DNA of 64,000 nt from CAYWWM01 sp965198025 (GTDB taxonomy: Bacteria > Acidobacteriota > Terriglobia > 2-12-FULL-54-10). The stretch is taken from contig OZ240237.1 in NCBI GenBank assembly GCA_965198025.1, forward strand, positions 1,054,001 to 1,118,000. The letters run 5' to 3'. Made by a program: the position numbers and the translations under genes. The notes under the pieces were generated by a model, which searched no databases, was not told the DNA's origin, and was given only the letters and a program-made list of their open reading frames with translations. Of this stretch, positions 35,245 through 43,869 are shown piece after piece; the stretch's first letter is position 1, and the number at the start of each line of letters is the position of its first letter.

Positions 35245-36117
35245 CTAGCTGCCGATCTGAACGTGAATGCCGTCCGGATCGTGGAATGAAACGGCATTTC
35301 CGTCCGGCGTGGCGTGTGCAGTTACGCCGAGGTTTTGCAGAGTCCTCTTCGCAGCGGCAGAATCAAAGCCGGACACGCCCACCCGGAACGACTCACCGCC
35401 CGTGGCCGGTCCCAGGATCAACTCTGACGGTCCTACGCGAAATCTTCCGTTTGCCGTCTCAGCGGCGTCGCCCAATAGCCTTCGGTAATAGTTTGCGGAT
35501 GGATTGAGCGCAGCAACGGCCAACGTCAGTTGGCCAACGCGGGTCGCCTGAAACGCAGGTCGCCGCGGGACTCCGCCGGGAGGCTCCACCAGAACAGATC
35601 CCACTCCCGAGCCGGGAACCCGGGACGGGTCCGAGCTTCCACGCAACTGGATCACGTGACCGTCCGGGTCGCGGACCCACAGATTGCCCGGAGGCGCGTC
35701 CGGCCATTGGTGGTTCAATCCGGCTACGTCGTCTTTCATGGCGTCGCCGTCGTATCCCCGAATCGCCAGACAATAGTGATCGATTCCCGTGCTTAGGCCG
35801 GGAGCCGTGGGCGAAATCGCCAAGGAACTTTCCCCGAGTCTGACAAACCAGAGTACTCCTGAAGGAGAGTCCGGGTTGGCGGTCTGTGCCTTGGCGTTCG
35901 GTGACCGGGCTACGTGTACGCCGCCAAACAGTCGGATGTAGAAATCGGCCGATCGCCGCACGTCGGGAACGCGGATGTTGACATGGTCGATGCCATCCGC
36001 CGAGAGGGGGGCCGCCCATCCGCGTACTGCGGCGGCCGCACCGAGCCACGCCACGCCCGCCAGGAAGTCGCGGCGGGTAACGGCAAACGACGAGTGGAAC
36101 CTCATGTCGAGTCTCAT
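35245..36117 (-). CDS. Tat-exported VOC superfamily protein
   Basis: 290 residues. The N-terminus carries a twin-arginine signal (TRRDFLAGVAWLGAAAA, cut near GWAAP). Two VOC modules follow: IDHVNIRVPDVRRSADFY to VRDPDGHVIQLRG, and RVGQLTLAVAALNPSANYYR to FHDPDGIHVQIG. Candidate metal residues are His in DHVNI and Glu/Gln or His positions in the DPDG strands. Substrate is unknown. Tat export implies folding with cofactor before export. Confidence 0.75.
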   Translation of the reverse strand: MRLDMRFHSSFAVTRRDFLAGVAWLGAAAAVRGWAAPLSADGIDHVNIRVPDVRRSADFYIRLFGGVHVARSPNAKAQTANPDSPSGVLWFVRLGESSLAISPTAPGLSTGIDHYCLAIRGYDGDAMKDDVAGLNHQWPDAPPGNLWVRDPDGHVIQLRGSSDPSRVPGSGVGSVLVEPPGGVPRRPAFQATRVGQLTLAVAALNPSANYYRRLLGDAAETANGRFRVGPSELILGPATGGESFRVGVSGFDSAAAKRTLQNLGVTAHATPDGNAVSFHDPDGIHVQIGS

Positions 36118-36168
36118 ACTCCCTCCAGTCCGGCCGGTAGAGTCACTGCAAGACCGTCAGCGCAACTC

Positions 36169-37752
36169 TCAATCTTCAGGCGGAATGAAATAGCCGACCA
36201 GGTCGTTCGCGGTGGACCCGTACCACATGCGCCCTTGCGAGTCGAGGAAAAATTCCCGAATCGAAACCTCCGAATGCGGGAACGGATACTCGGTGACTTC
36301 GCCGGTGTCGGGATTCAAACGGCCTATGGTGTCCTGCTCGTGCGAGGCGTACCAGATCATGTGATTGCGGTCAATTCCGAGGGCATAAGGACTTGGCTCG
36401 GGGCCGGGCAAGTCGAATTCCCGGAACGTCTCCGTGTTGGGGTCGAACCGCCCGATCTTACCGCCGCGCCGCTGGCTGAACCAGACAATGCCTTCGTCAT
36501 CGATCTGGATGCGCTGGGGCTTTCCTTCTGTGGGTGGGATGAATCGGGAGACCGTTCCGTCTCTCGAAACGCGGACAATGGCGCCATTTGTCTCACGGAA
36601 GACGGTAAACCACTGGTCGCCGTTCTGGCCCATCTCATTGCCGTAGGTCCCGGCGACATCAAAGTGGGCGAACTGCTTCGTCTCCGGATCGAAGCGCGAA
36701 ATCATGGGACCGCCGCTGGTCCAGACATAGCCGCGGTCGCCTACACGCACGGTGTGCGAGCCGGCTTGGCGGCCGTCAGGGAGCGTGTTTCGATATTCCG
36801 TCATCTCCCCGGTGCGCGGATTCAAGTGCCCGACGCGACCCAGTTCCGCTTCAGTGAACCAGATCGTGCCGTCCGAGGCGGGAATCGCCGAATGAATCCC
36901 GGCGGTCTCGGAAAACGGCAGAGCGAATCGTTTCAGCTCACTCGTCTCGGGGTTGAGCCGGACCACTTCATTGCCGCGGTTGTGGTAAGGAATCCAGACC
37001 ATCCCGTCGTTTCCTTCGACTGCGCTCCAGGGGCCCAGGCCTTTGGTGCCTCGAAATTCGTATTCGACATAGACGATCTTCGACGCCTCGTCGCTGAAGG
37101 TGCGCACCAGATTCTTGTACTCGGGGAGATCGGCCGGGGACTCGGGCCTGGAGCCAGGACCGAAGGCGGTTGTCATGTAGGAAGCGAAGTCGTCGATGCG
37201 CTCCTCGGTCAGCCGGTCATCACCTCCCATGATGACGTCACGCATGTAACGGACGCGCGTTAACCAGCCGTTCTTGTCCCAGTTGTAGGGAGCCATGGTT
37301 TTTTGAAACGAGTGGCAGGACTGGTAACAGGACGTGAAGAAAACATCCCGATAACTGAGATCGTGGTTGGCGGTCTTCGGTAGAAGTTGCCGTCCCTGGT
37401 ACGTCGTGAGGTCGCTCCAGCGGACCATTCCTTTTCGAAGGGCGAAGTCCAGGGTCAGCGGATTCCCCGCGGCGACCTGCACGCCGCTCCGCGAGTCGTC
37501 CTCGTAACCGATCGCCGTGGTGCGGACCTGGTATTCACCTGGAGGCAGATTCTCCGCCCGAAACCGGCCCTGCCGGTCGGTGAGGACAATCGTAGTAATC
37601 TTCGATTGCGCATTCTGAACTCGTAGAAAAGCCCCCTTAAACGGAGCGCCGTCCGGGTCCTTCACGGTGCCGGAAATCGTCCCTTGCGCCGCCGCGAAAG
37701 CGACCGAGACAACCAGCATGGTCAAACTGAGATTGCGCGCCATCGGAATCAT
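36169..37752 (-). CDS. exported carboxypeptidase-regulatory-like / Vgb-lyase-like propeller protein with CX3CH motif
   Basis: 527 residues with a signal peptide (LSLTMLVVSVAFAAAQG). Residues about 24-105 form a carboxypeptidase-regulatory-like beta-sandwich (GTISGTVKDPDGAPFKGA). Residues about 138-205 hold CYQSCH (Cys142, Cys146, His147), then from ~225 a seven-bladed propeller similar to virginiamycin B lyase (GMVWIPYHNRGNEVVRLNPE and repeats). The Cys spacing is CX3CH rather than CXXCH, in a place where related proteins carry a haem c motif. AAGGAGG lies before ATG 37752; ATG 37743 is possible. Confidence 0.7.
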   Translation of the reverse strand: MIPMARNLSLTMLVVSVAFAAAQGTISGTVKDPDGAPFKGAFLRVQNAQSKITTIVLTDRQGRFRAENLPPGEYQVRTTAIGYEDDSRSGVQVAAGNPLTLDFALRKGMVRWSDLTTYQGRQLLPKTANHDLSYRDVFFTSCYQSCHSFQKTMAPYNWDKNGWLTRVRYMRDVIMGGDDRLTEERIDDFASYMTTAFGPGSRPESPADLPEYKNLVRTFSDEASKIVYVEYEFRGTKGLGPWSAVEGNDGMVWIPYHNRGNEVVRLNPETSELKRFALPFSETAGIHSAIPASDGTIWFTEAELGRVGHLNPRTGEMTEYRNTLPDGRQAGSHTVRVGDRGYVWTSGGPMISRFDPETKQFAHFDVAGTYGNEMGQNGDQWFTVFRETNGAIVRVSRDGTVSRFIPPTEGKPQRIQIDDEGIVWFSQRRGGKIGRFDPNTETFREFDLPGPEPSPYALGIDRNHMIWYASHEQDTIGRLNPDTGEVTEYPFPHSEVSIREFFLDSQGRMWYGSTANDLVGYFIPPED

Positions 37753-37870
37753 GCGGGATTCCTCCTTTTGAACTTGCGGGTTAGTCGTAGCATGCACATC
37801 CGGATTTGTCCTCTGTGTTTATGATTATATCGTTTGGCTGCATAAGCAAAACCGGAAAAAAGAGAAGTGG

Positions 37871-40027
37871 TTAGCCAACCACCGAAAACGCTATCTGGCC
37901 ACCAAGTTCGCCGACGCGGTCGAGCTGGACTCGCAGCCGGTCGCCGATGCGGAAGCGTCGCCCGGTTCGCTCGCCCACCCATTGCCGTTCTTGCTCGCGG
38001 AACCGGTATCGCTGATCCGTCAGCGTCTCGATAGGCACGATGCCTTCGATAAAGAGCTCGATCAACTCTACGAAGAATCCGAACTTCCTGACGCTCGTAA
38101 TCAGCGCGTCAAACTCGTCGCCGAGCCGGTCACGCATGAATCGGGCCTGCTTCCACTCGATCAGCTCCCGCTCGGCGTCGTCCGCACGGCGCTCAGCCTC
38201 GGAGGACTCGGCGGCGATGGCCTCGACTTCCGCAGCGTTGATCGGATCCGGCAGGCCACTTGAAGGTTGGGTTGCATGTCTTTCGGCGGAGCCGCTTTCC
38301 ATGACCGCCCGCAGAATCCGGTGGACGATCAAATCCGGGTACCTGCGGATCGGGGAGGTGAAGTGCGTGTAGCAGGGCAACGCAAGAGCGAAGTGGCCGA
38401 CGTTCTGTTCCCGGTAACAGGCCTGCTTGAGAGATCGCAGCATCAGATACGTGAGAATGCGTTCCTCGGGCTTTCCGGCAATCTGATCGGTCAAGTGCTG
38501 GTAGTTGCGCGAAGCAATCTCGATATCCCCGGCGGGCAGTTCGATGGCGGGCTGCCTGCGCCCGTAACGCTCTCTCCGACGACCGATCGGAATGCGCCGA
38601 ACCGGCAGCGGGCCGATCCCGAGACTGTAACCAAATGTGGCGGCAATCTGCTCGAACTCGATGACCTTGGCGGGGTCCGGCTTTTCATGGATGCGGTAAA
38701 GGCTGGCCACTCCGGTGTCCTCCAAGAACCGGGCCACAGCCTCATTGGCTGCGAGCATGAACTCCTCGATGATGCGGTGTGCGATATTTCGCTCGGAGGG
38801 CGTGATGCCGGTCATGACATCGTTCTCATCGAACTGAATCACCGGCTCCGGCAGGTCAAAATCAATCGCGCCCATCTTTTGCCGTTTCTTATTCAGGATG
38901 AGAGCCACATCCCGCATCCGCTCGAAGCGATCCGAGAGTGCGGCGTAGCGCTCTGTGGCCTCAGTGTCTTGTTCGAGAACGGCGTTGACGACCGTGTAGG
39001 TCATGCGCTCGGCGCTGCGGATGATGCCTTCCGAAAACTTGGCTTGGAGAATCTCACCGTGATAGTCGATTTCCATGAGGACGGAAAGCACTAGGCGGTC
39101 TTCCTGGGGCTTGAGGGAGCAGATGCCGCTCGACAGCTCCGCCGGCAGCATGGGTACGGCACGGTCGGGAAAGTAAACGGAGGTTCCCCGTAACCGGGCT
39201 TCGCGGTCGAGGGGCGTGTCAGCACGGACGTAGTAGCTGACGTCGGCGATGTGAACCTGGAGCTCGAAATTCCCGTTCGGGAGCGGAAACACAGCGACGG
39301 CGTCGTCAAAGTCCTTCGCCGTTTCGCCGTCAATGGTGACGATGGGCAGATTGCGAAAGTCCCGGCGGCGGGCGGTTTCCTCAGCGGGGATCGTTGCGGG
39401 GAGGGCGCTTGCTTCTCGGAGGGTGTCGTCCGGGAATTCATGCGGCAGGTGGTGTTTCCGGATGACGATCTCGACGTCCACGCCGAAGTCGTCGCGGTTT
39501 CCGAGAATCTCAATGACCTTGCCGGTCGCGCTTTGAGTCGGAGAAGGGAAGCGGACCACTTCGACAGTTACGACCAGGCCGTCCAATTCTCGACCCGTCT
39601 CCCGCTGGCGGGCAGCGGAGCGGCGGGGTGTCTGCGCTCCTCCGGGAGCGGGCAGCTCATCCGGAAGAATCAGGATGTGGTGCTGAATTCGTTCGTCGAA
39701 AGGGACCACGAAGGAGCCGCGAGGATGCCAACAATATTCCCCGACCAGCGTGGGGTGTGCACGTTCCAGGACTCGTTCAATGCTTCCTTCTGTGCGCCCA
39801 AAGCGGCCGACCCGAGTCTGGCCGACCACCACGCGGTCCCCGTGCATACCGCTGCCCATGGCGTGCGCGCCGATATAGATGTCGCCGTGCATCTCGGGGA
39901 GAGGCTCGTCCGGGATGACGAAGCCGTATCCGTCCCGGTGGCAGACTAGCCGTCCGGAGATGGATGCGCTACGACGACCGGGTCGCTTTCCCACTGTTCT
40001 CCTGTGTCTGTGGAATCCTCTTAGCAT
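37871..40027 (-). CDS. rnr: ribonuclease R
   Basis: 718 residues. Cold-shock-like RNA-binding region (SGRLVCHRDGYGFVIPD), RNB catalytic domain with the metal-binding aspartates in IDGETAKDFDDAVAV and the segment YFPDRAVPMLP, FTSPIRRYPDLIVHR, and a C-terminal S1 domain (about 635-718). It degrades structured RNA 3' to 5'. The ATG at 40027 is chosen for family length; no clear ribosome-binding site precedes it, and the frame stays open to 40150. Confidence 0.9.
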   Translation of the reverse strand: MLRGFHRHRRTVGKRPGRRSASISGRLVCHRDGYGFVIPDEPLPEMHGDIYIGAHAMGSGMHGDRVVVGQTRVGRFGRTEGSIERVLERAHPTLVGEYCWHPRGSFVVPFDERIQHHILILPDELPAPGGAQTPRRSAARQRETGRELDGLVVTVEVVRFPSPTQSATGKVIEILGNRDDFGVDVEIVIRKHHLPHEFPDDTLREASALPATIPAEETARRRDFRNLPIVTIDGETAKDFDDAVAVFPLPNGNFELQVHIADVSYYVRADTPLDREARLRGTSVYFPDRAVPMLPAELSSGICSLKPQEDRLVLSVLMEIDYHGEILQAKFSEGIIRSAERMTYTVVNAVLEQDTEATERYAALSDRFERMRDVALILNKKRQKMGAIDFDLPEPVIQFDENDVMTGITPSERNIAHRIIEEFMLAANEAVARFLEDTGVASLYRIHEKPDPAKVIEFEQIAATFGYSLGIGPLPVRRIPIGRRRERYGRRQPAIELPAGDIEIASRNYQHLTDQIAGKPEERILTYLMLRSLKQACYREQNVGHFALALPCYTHFTSPIRRYPDLIVHRILRAVMESGSAERHATQPSSGLPDPINAAEVEAIAAESSEAERRADDAERELIEWKQARFMRDRLGDEFDALITSVRKFGFFVELIELFIEGIVPIETLTDQRYRFREQERQWVGERTGRRFRIGDRLRVQLDRVGELGGQIAFSVVG

Positions 40028-40143
40028 GAAAGGTTTGTGAGCGGGTCTCACCGTTTCCGTTCCATTGTAGCAAAAGCACGAATCCGGAATGCGAGAGCCT
40101 TGAGTGCGAGCATCACTGGTGATACGGCATGGGGCGAAACCGC

Positions 40144-40172
40144 TTGACACAAGGTAACTTCCCCACTACTCT
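40144..40172 (+). promoter_or_regulatory. sigma70-type promoter for the cytochrome-TPP enzyme operon
   Basis: TTGACA (40144-40149), 17-base spacer, TACTCT (40167-40172), about 50 bases before the cytochrome ATG. Confidence 0.45.
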
Positions 40173-40221
40173 TCGTGTTAGGCTGGCAGGCAATTGTGTA
40201 ATGGAGGAGGAAATCTCCCAC

Positions 40222-40533
40222 ATGCAGTGCAGCAAGAAACTTTTGTATGGCGGACTGGTTGCAACATGGTTCGTGTTTGGAGGAATAAGCGCACGGGCCC
40301 AGGGAATGCCGGAAGGGGAGGGCAAGGAGGCCATCGAAGCCTCGTGTACTCTCTGCCATGGACTGAATTACATTACACGAGCGGGCCGCACGGCGGCAGA
40401 ATGGCGCAACGTGGTAAGCGATATGGTGTCCCGAGGAGCGCCGCTAACGATAGATGAGTTCGACCAAGTGCTGCGGTATTTGGAAACTCATTTCGGTCCC
40501 GGAAACGCGACCGGGTCGGCCAATTCAAACTGA
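40222..40533 (+). CDS. small exported c-type cytochrome
   Basis: 103 residues: signal peptide (LLYGGLVATWFVFGGISARAQ) and one haem site CTLCH (Cys42, Cys45, His46). The downstream helix ERWRN-like segment (TAAEWRNVVSDMVSRGAPLT) and EFDQVLRYLETHFG resemble the small cytochrome domain of quinohaemoprotein-type dehydrogenases. No obvious distal Met ligand apart from MVSRG. GGAGGAGGAAA precedes the ATG at 40222. It is 15 bases upstream of a TPP enzyme gene, so it probably accepts electrons from that enzyme. Confidence 0.8.
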   Translation: MQCSKKLLYGGLVATWFVFGGISARAQGMPEGEGKEAIEASCTLCHGLNYITRAGRTAAEWRNVVSDMVSRGAPLTIDEFDQVLRYLETHFGPGNATGSANSN

Positions 40534-40548
40534 GGGAGGAATTTCCCT

Positions 40549-42429
40549 ATGCAACAGCTTCTGCGTGATCTATTGGACGCCAAGCTTTCGCGCCGTGGGT
40601 TTGTTGCGGCAATGGTCTCAGCGGGGTATTCGGCTGCGGCTGCCAAGTCCGCGCTGCAGTCGGCAGCGCCGTTCGTTCCAGGCGTTGAACCGTCTGCCTC
40701 TATGACGCGCATTGTGACCGGGACGGGTGGAGAGTTAATGACGGAGCAGGTGATGGAGACGGGCGCGCGGTACATGTTCATCGCCAACGGCTCCGGCGTG
40801 GGCCCGTTGTGCGACGCGCTGGTCACGCGGCCGCAGATTCAGTTGATCCAATCCGTGCAGGAAGGGCAGGCGGTGTCCACCGCGGACGGCTACGCGCGAG
40901 CCAGTGGCAAACCCGGCTTCGTGATGTTCAGTCGCGTCGGGCTGCCGAACGCTTCCTCCAACATATATAACGCGATGAAGGACCGTTCGCCGCTCGTCGT
41001 TTTCAGCGACCATTCGAGCACGCTGGTGGAAGCTACGGACGGAGCCGAGGACATCGACGACTGGCTGGAGCCCGTCAAACAATTCACGAAGTGGCGCTGG
41101 GTGAGCCGTGAGGCGACCCGGATTCCCGAATGGGTTCGCAATGCCGTCAAGATTTCCACGGCGCTGCCGGGCGGGCCGACCTACATCCGCTTCCCGAGAA
41201 ATGCACTGTATCAGGAAAACGTCCGGTCCCTGGTGTTTTCCGCAGAAGCATTCACCACGTCTCCCAATCTGAAGGCTGACCCCGGGGAAGTCGAGCGCGC
41301 CGCGCATATTTTGCTGGAAGCCGAGTCCCCGCTGTTTCTCGTGGGGAAAGAAGTAACGCAAACGAATGCGCGGGCTTCGGTTGTGAAGCTGGCCGAGCTG
41401 GTGGGCGCACCCGTGGCACAGGATCAGAGTTGGGGCTGCGATTTCCCGAATTTCCACCCGCTCGGTTTGGGTCTGCTGCGCAATGGGGTGCGTCACCCCA
41501 AGACCGTGGACTGCTTCTTCAACATCGGCGGTGTTTTCCCGACCGCCGAACGCGTGAGCCGGCGGGCCAGCATCCTGCACGCCACTGTGGACGCGGAGGC
41601 GATCGGACGCAAGACGCCGCTGAGCGTCGCCCTCCTCGGACACATGGACCAGAACATGAAGCAGCTGGTCGCAGCGGTCGAGAGCATGGCCATGCCGCAG
41701 CAGAAGGCCCGGGCGGAGGCGCGCCGCGCCGAGACCGCCGCCTTTACGAAGGCTGTTCGGGAGGCTAAACTTTGGGTGGCGAAAAACACCGATGGAGCGC
41801 CGGTTCCGTGGTACCGCGCACTGGCCGAGCTGAACGAGATGGCGGAGCCGGACGCAATCATCGTTCCGGAAATTGCGCTCGACGAGCACGTCCTCAACTT
41901 CTTCTCCTTCGCCGATGACGCCAAGATGAAGATCGGCCGGACGACGGGTATGGCCCTGGGCTGGGGGGTTGGCGCGTCGGCGGGCGCCAAGCTGGCTCTG
42001 CCCGACCGCCAGGTCATCAGCATTCAGGGAGACGGCGGCTTCCTGTTCGGTCAGACGGATTCTTTTTGGACGCTGTCCCGCTACTCGATCCCGGTCCTGG
42101 TTGTGATTCTCAACAACCGCAGTTACGAAGCCACGCGTTGGCGCGTCATGGGACGCGGGAGTGCCGCCGGGATGGCTGGACGGGATTACATGTCCTACCT
42201 CGGTGATCCGGATGTAGACTTCACGCGACTTGCCTCGGCGTACAACATCGGCGGCGAGGTGGTCGAAAATACGGACCAGCTTCGCCCGGCGATCCAAAGA
42301 GCCTTCCGAGTGCTCCGGGAAGGACGGCCCTTCGTGCTGGACATTCGGACGCGCAGATCCGGTGCGGGAGCGGAGGCTTCCTGGTACCCGAAGTTTTCCG
42401 TGGCGGACCAGAGAACGCGCAACGTATAG
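40549..42429 (+). CDS. TPP-dependent 2-oxoacid-type enzyme with twin-arginine N-terminus
   Basis: 626 residues, three-domain TPP enzyme of the acetolactate synthase / benzoylformate decarboxylase type. The activating Glu105 lies in QSVQEGQAVSTADGYARA. The Mg2+/TPP motif is GDGG (Asp495) to NN (Asn522-523), spaced as expected. The first 50 residues are extra: KLSRRGFVAAMVSAGYSAAAA looks like a Tat signal, though its hydrophobic stretch is modest. The operon order is cytochrome c, this enzyme, then an OFA-family transporter. I infer periplasmic oxidative decarboxylation of a 2-oxo acid; substrate unknown. Confidence 0.8.
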   Translation: MQQLLRDLLDAKLSRRGFVAAMVSAGYSAAAAKSALQSAAPFVPGVEPSASMTRIVTGTGGELMTEQVMETGARYMFIANGSGVGPLCDALVTRPQIQLIQSVQEGQAVSTADGYARASGKPGFVMFSRVGLPNASSNIYNAMKDRSPLVVFSDHSSTLVEATDGAEDIDDWLEPVKQFTKWRWVSREATRIPEWVRNAVKISTALPGGPTYIRFPRNALYQENVRSLVFSAEAFTTSPNLKADPGEVERAAHILLEAESPLFLVGKEVTQTNARASVVKLAELVGAPVAQDQSWGCDFPNFHPLGLGLLRNGVRHPKTVDCFFNIGGVFPTAERVSRRASILHATVDAEAIGRKTPLSVALLGHMDQNMKQLVAAVESMAMPQQKARAEARRAETAAFTKAVREAKLWVAKNTDGAPVPWYRALAELNEMAEPDAIIVPEIALDEHVLNFFSFADDAKMKIGRTTGMALGWGVGASAGAKLALPDRQVISIQGDGGFLFGQTDSFWTLSRYSIPVLVVILNNRSYEATRWRVMGRGSAAGMAGRDYMSYLGDPDVDFTRLASAYNIGGEVVENTDQLRPAIQRAFRVLREGRPFVLDIRTRRSGAGAEASWYPKFSVADQRTRNV

Positions 42430-42468
42430 CTGTTCGTCGCTAGACGATTGGAGCGGTTGTCTTAAGGA

Positions 42469-42496
42469 GGGAAACGACATCTCAATGTCGTTTCCC
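42469..42496 (+). promoter_or_regulatory. perfect 12-bp hairpin between TPP enzyme and transporter genes
   Basis: GGGAAACGACAT-CTCA-ATGTCGTTTCCC: 12 base pairs around a 4-base loop, with no T-run after it. The 5' arm begins within AAGGAGGG and the 3' arm starts with the ATG of a short open frame, so pairing would hide that start. It could be a translation switch, an mRNA-processing site or a protein-binding operator. Confidence 0.6.
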
Positions 42497-42562
42497 GACG
42501 AAGGCCCACAGTTCCTGAGCGAAACCAAAGCAAACGAGTTGTGGCAGGGAAAGGAGCGTTAA
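42485..42562 (+). CDS. possible 25-residue protein
   Basis: ATG 42485 to TAA 42560, 25 codons, sequence MSFPDEGPQFLSETKANELW then QGKER. AAGGAGGG is 15 bases upstream, rather far, inside the hairpin. Ends four bases before the transporter GTG. No membrane helix. It may be a leader of the transporter gene rather than a working protein. Confidence 0.3.
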   Translation: MSFPDEGPQFLSETKANELWQGKER

Positions 42563-42566
42563 CTCT

Positions 42567-43796
42567 GTGAATCGGTGGTTTTGTGTGCTCGGCGGCGTCC
42601 TGGTGAACCTCGGGCTCGGGGCGCTCTATGCCTGGAGCCTGTTCGTGCCGGCGCTGCAGCAGGAGTTGAACATTAGCCGCGAGCAGGCCTCCAACATCTT
42701 TTCCATCGCCATTGCCGTGTTTGCGGTTTTCTTCCTGATTGCGGGACGGCTGCAGGACAAGAAAGGACCGTATCTCGTTTCGATGATCGGAGCAGTGCTG
42801 TTCGGCCTTGGGTTTGTCTTGGCCAGCCGTGCCGGGAGCCTCACGGGGATGTACCTCGCCTTCGGAGGCGTGGTCGGAATTGGAGGAGGTTTTGCCTACG
42901 TTACGCCCATCGCTGTGGTCTCAAAGTGGTTCCCGGACCGCCGGGGGCTGGTGATAGGGATCAGCTTGAGCGCGTTTGGAGCGGGGTCGGCGCTGCTGGG
43001 ACCGGTTCTTCCCGGCTTCATCGCGGACTATGGCTGGCGACCGGTGATGTTCTGGCTGGGATGTTTCTACTTTGCCATGATGGTGGTCGGGGCACAGTTT
43101 TTGAAGAATCCTCCGCTGGGATGGAAACCGGAAGGATGGACTCCTCCCACGACCGGAAAGCTGGCCCAAGGCGGGGATTTCGCCCCGCTTGAAATGCTCG
43201 GGACGGCGCACTTCTGGCGGCTGCTGGTGGGCTACGCGCTCGGAACCAGCGCCGGCCTGATGGTCATCAGCCAGTTGATCCCTTATGCGCAGACCATCAC
43301 GCCCGAAGTCGGAGCTGCCATCGCGGCAACCGCGATCATCATCGGAGCATTTGGAAACGGCCTGGGACGGGTGTTTTCAGGCTGGATGTCGGATTCCTTT
43401 GGACGCATCAAGACTTTGTCAGTGATGGTCCTACTGTCCGCCATTGCCCTGCCGCTGCTGGGGCGGATTGACTCGCTCGTGCTGCTCTGGCCGCTGCTGT
43501 TCATAATCTACTACTGTTACGGAACGCAGCTTTCGCTCTATGCCTCGACCACGGCCGATTTCTTTGGCACCAAGAACGTCGGGACGAACTACGGGTTGGT
43601 CTTCCTCGCTTGGGGAGCAGCCGGCGTCTTGGGGCCCAAAATCGGCGGACGGCTTTTCGACCAGTTCCAGAACTATACCCGCGCGTTCGACGTCGCCGCC
43701 ATTCTTCTCCTCATTTCCTTCGCTGTCATCTTCACCCTGCGGCCTCCGCGGAGAGAGCCGCAAGCGGTGGCAGAGCCGGCAGCGGTGCGACCATAG
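42567..43796 (+). CDS. MFS transporter, OFA (oxalate/formate antiporter) family
   Basis: 409 residues, 12 membrane helices. The N-terminal WFCVLGGVLVNLGLGALYAW and helix-2 loop RLQDKKGP are typical of the OFA family, as are GGGFAYVTPIAVVSKWFPDRRG and the second-half loop GWMSDSFGR. Family members exchange small carboxylates such as oxalate/formate. It starts with GTG at 42567, with AAAGGAG ten bases upstream. Located after the TPP enzyme, it may supply or remove the carboxylate used by that enzyme. Confidence 0.85.
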   Translation: MNRWFCVLGGVLVNLGLGALYAWSLFVPALQQELNISREQASNIFSIAIAVFAVFFLIAGRLQDKKGPYLVSMIGAVLFGLGFVLASRAGSLTGMYLAFGGVVGIGGGFAYVTPIAVVSKWFPDRRGLVIGISLSAFGAGSALLGPVLPGFIADYGWRPVMFWLGCFYFAMMVVGAQFLKNPPLGWKPEGWTPPTTGKLAQGGDFAPLEMLGTAHFWRLLVGYALGTSAGLMVISQLIPYAQTITPEVGAAIAATAIIIGAFGNGLGRVFSGWMSDSFGRIKTLSVMVLLSAIALPLLGRIDSLVLLWPLLFIIYYCYGTQLSLYASTTADFFGTKNVGTNYGLVFLAWGAAGVLGPKIGGRLFDQFQNYTRAFDVAAILLLISFAVIFTLRPPRREPQAVAEPAAVRP

Positions 43797-43869
43797 CGGT
43801 CAGAGCCTGCAGCTTTACCTATTCTTGTTACTACTTTAGTGGCCGCGGGAAAAGCCGAAGAGGACAACT

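Noticed and set aside
35914..37263. 449-codon open frame antisense to the propeller protein
   Set aside because: Overlaps two well-supported genes on the other strand and has no recognisable domain.
40735..42528. 597-codon open frame antisense to the TPP enzyme
   Set aside because: Shadow of a conserved gene in high-GC DNA; the protein resembles nothing and the sense gene has clear cofactor motifs.
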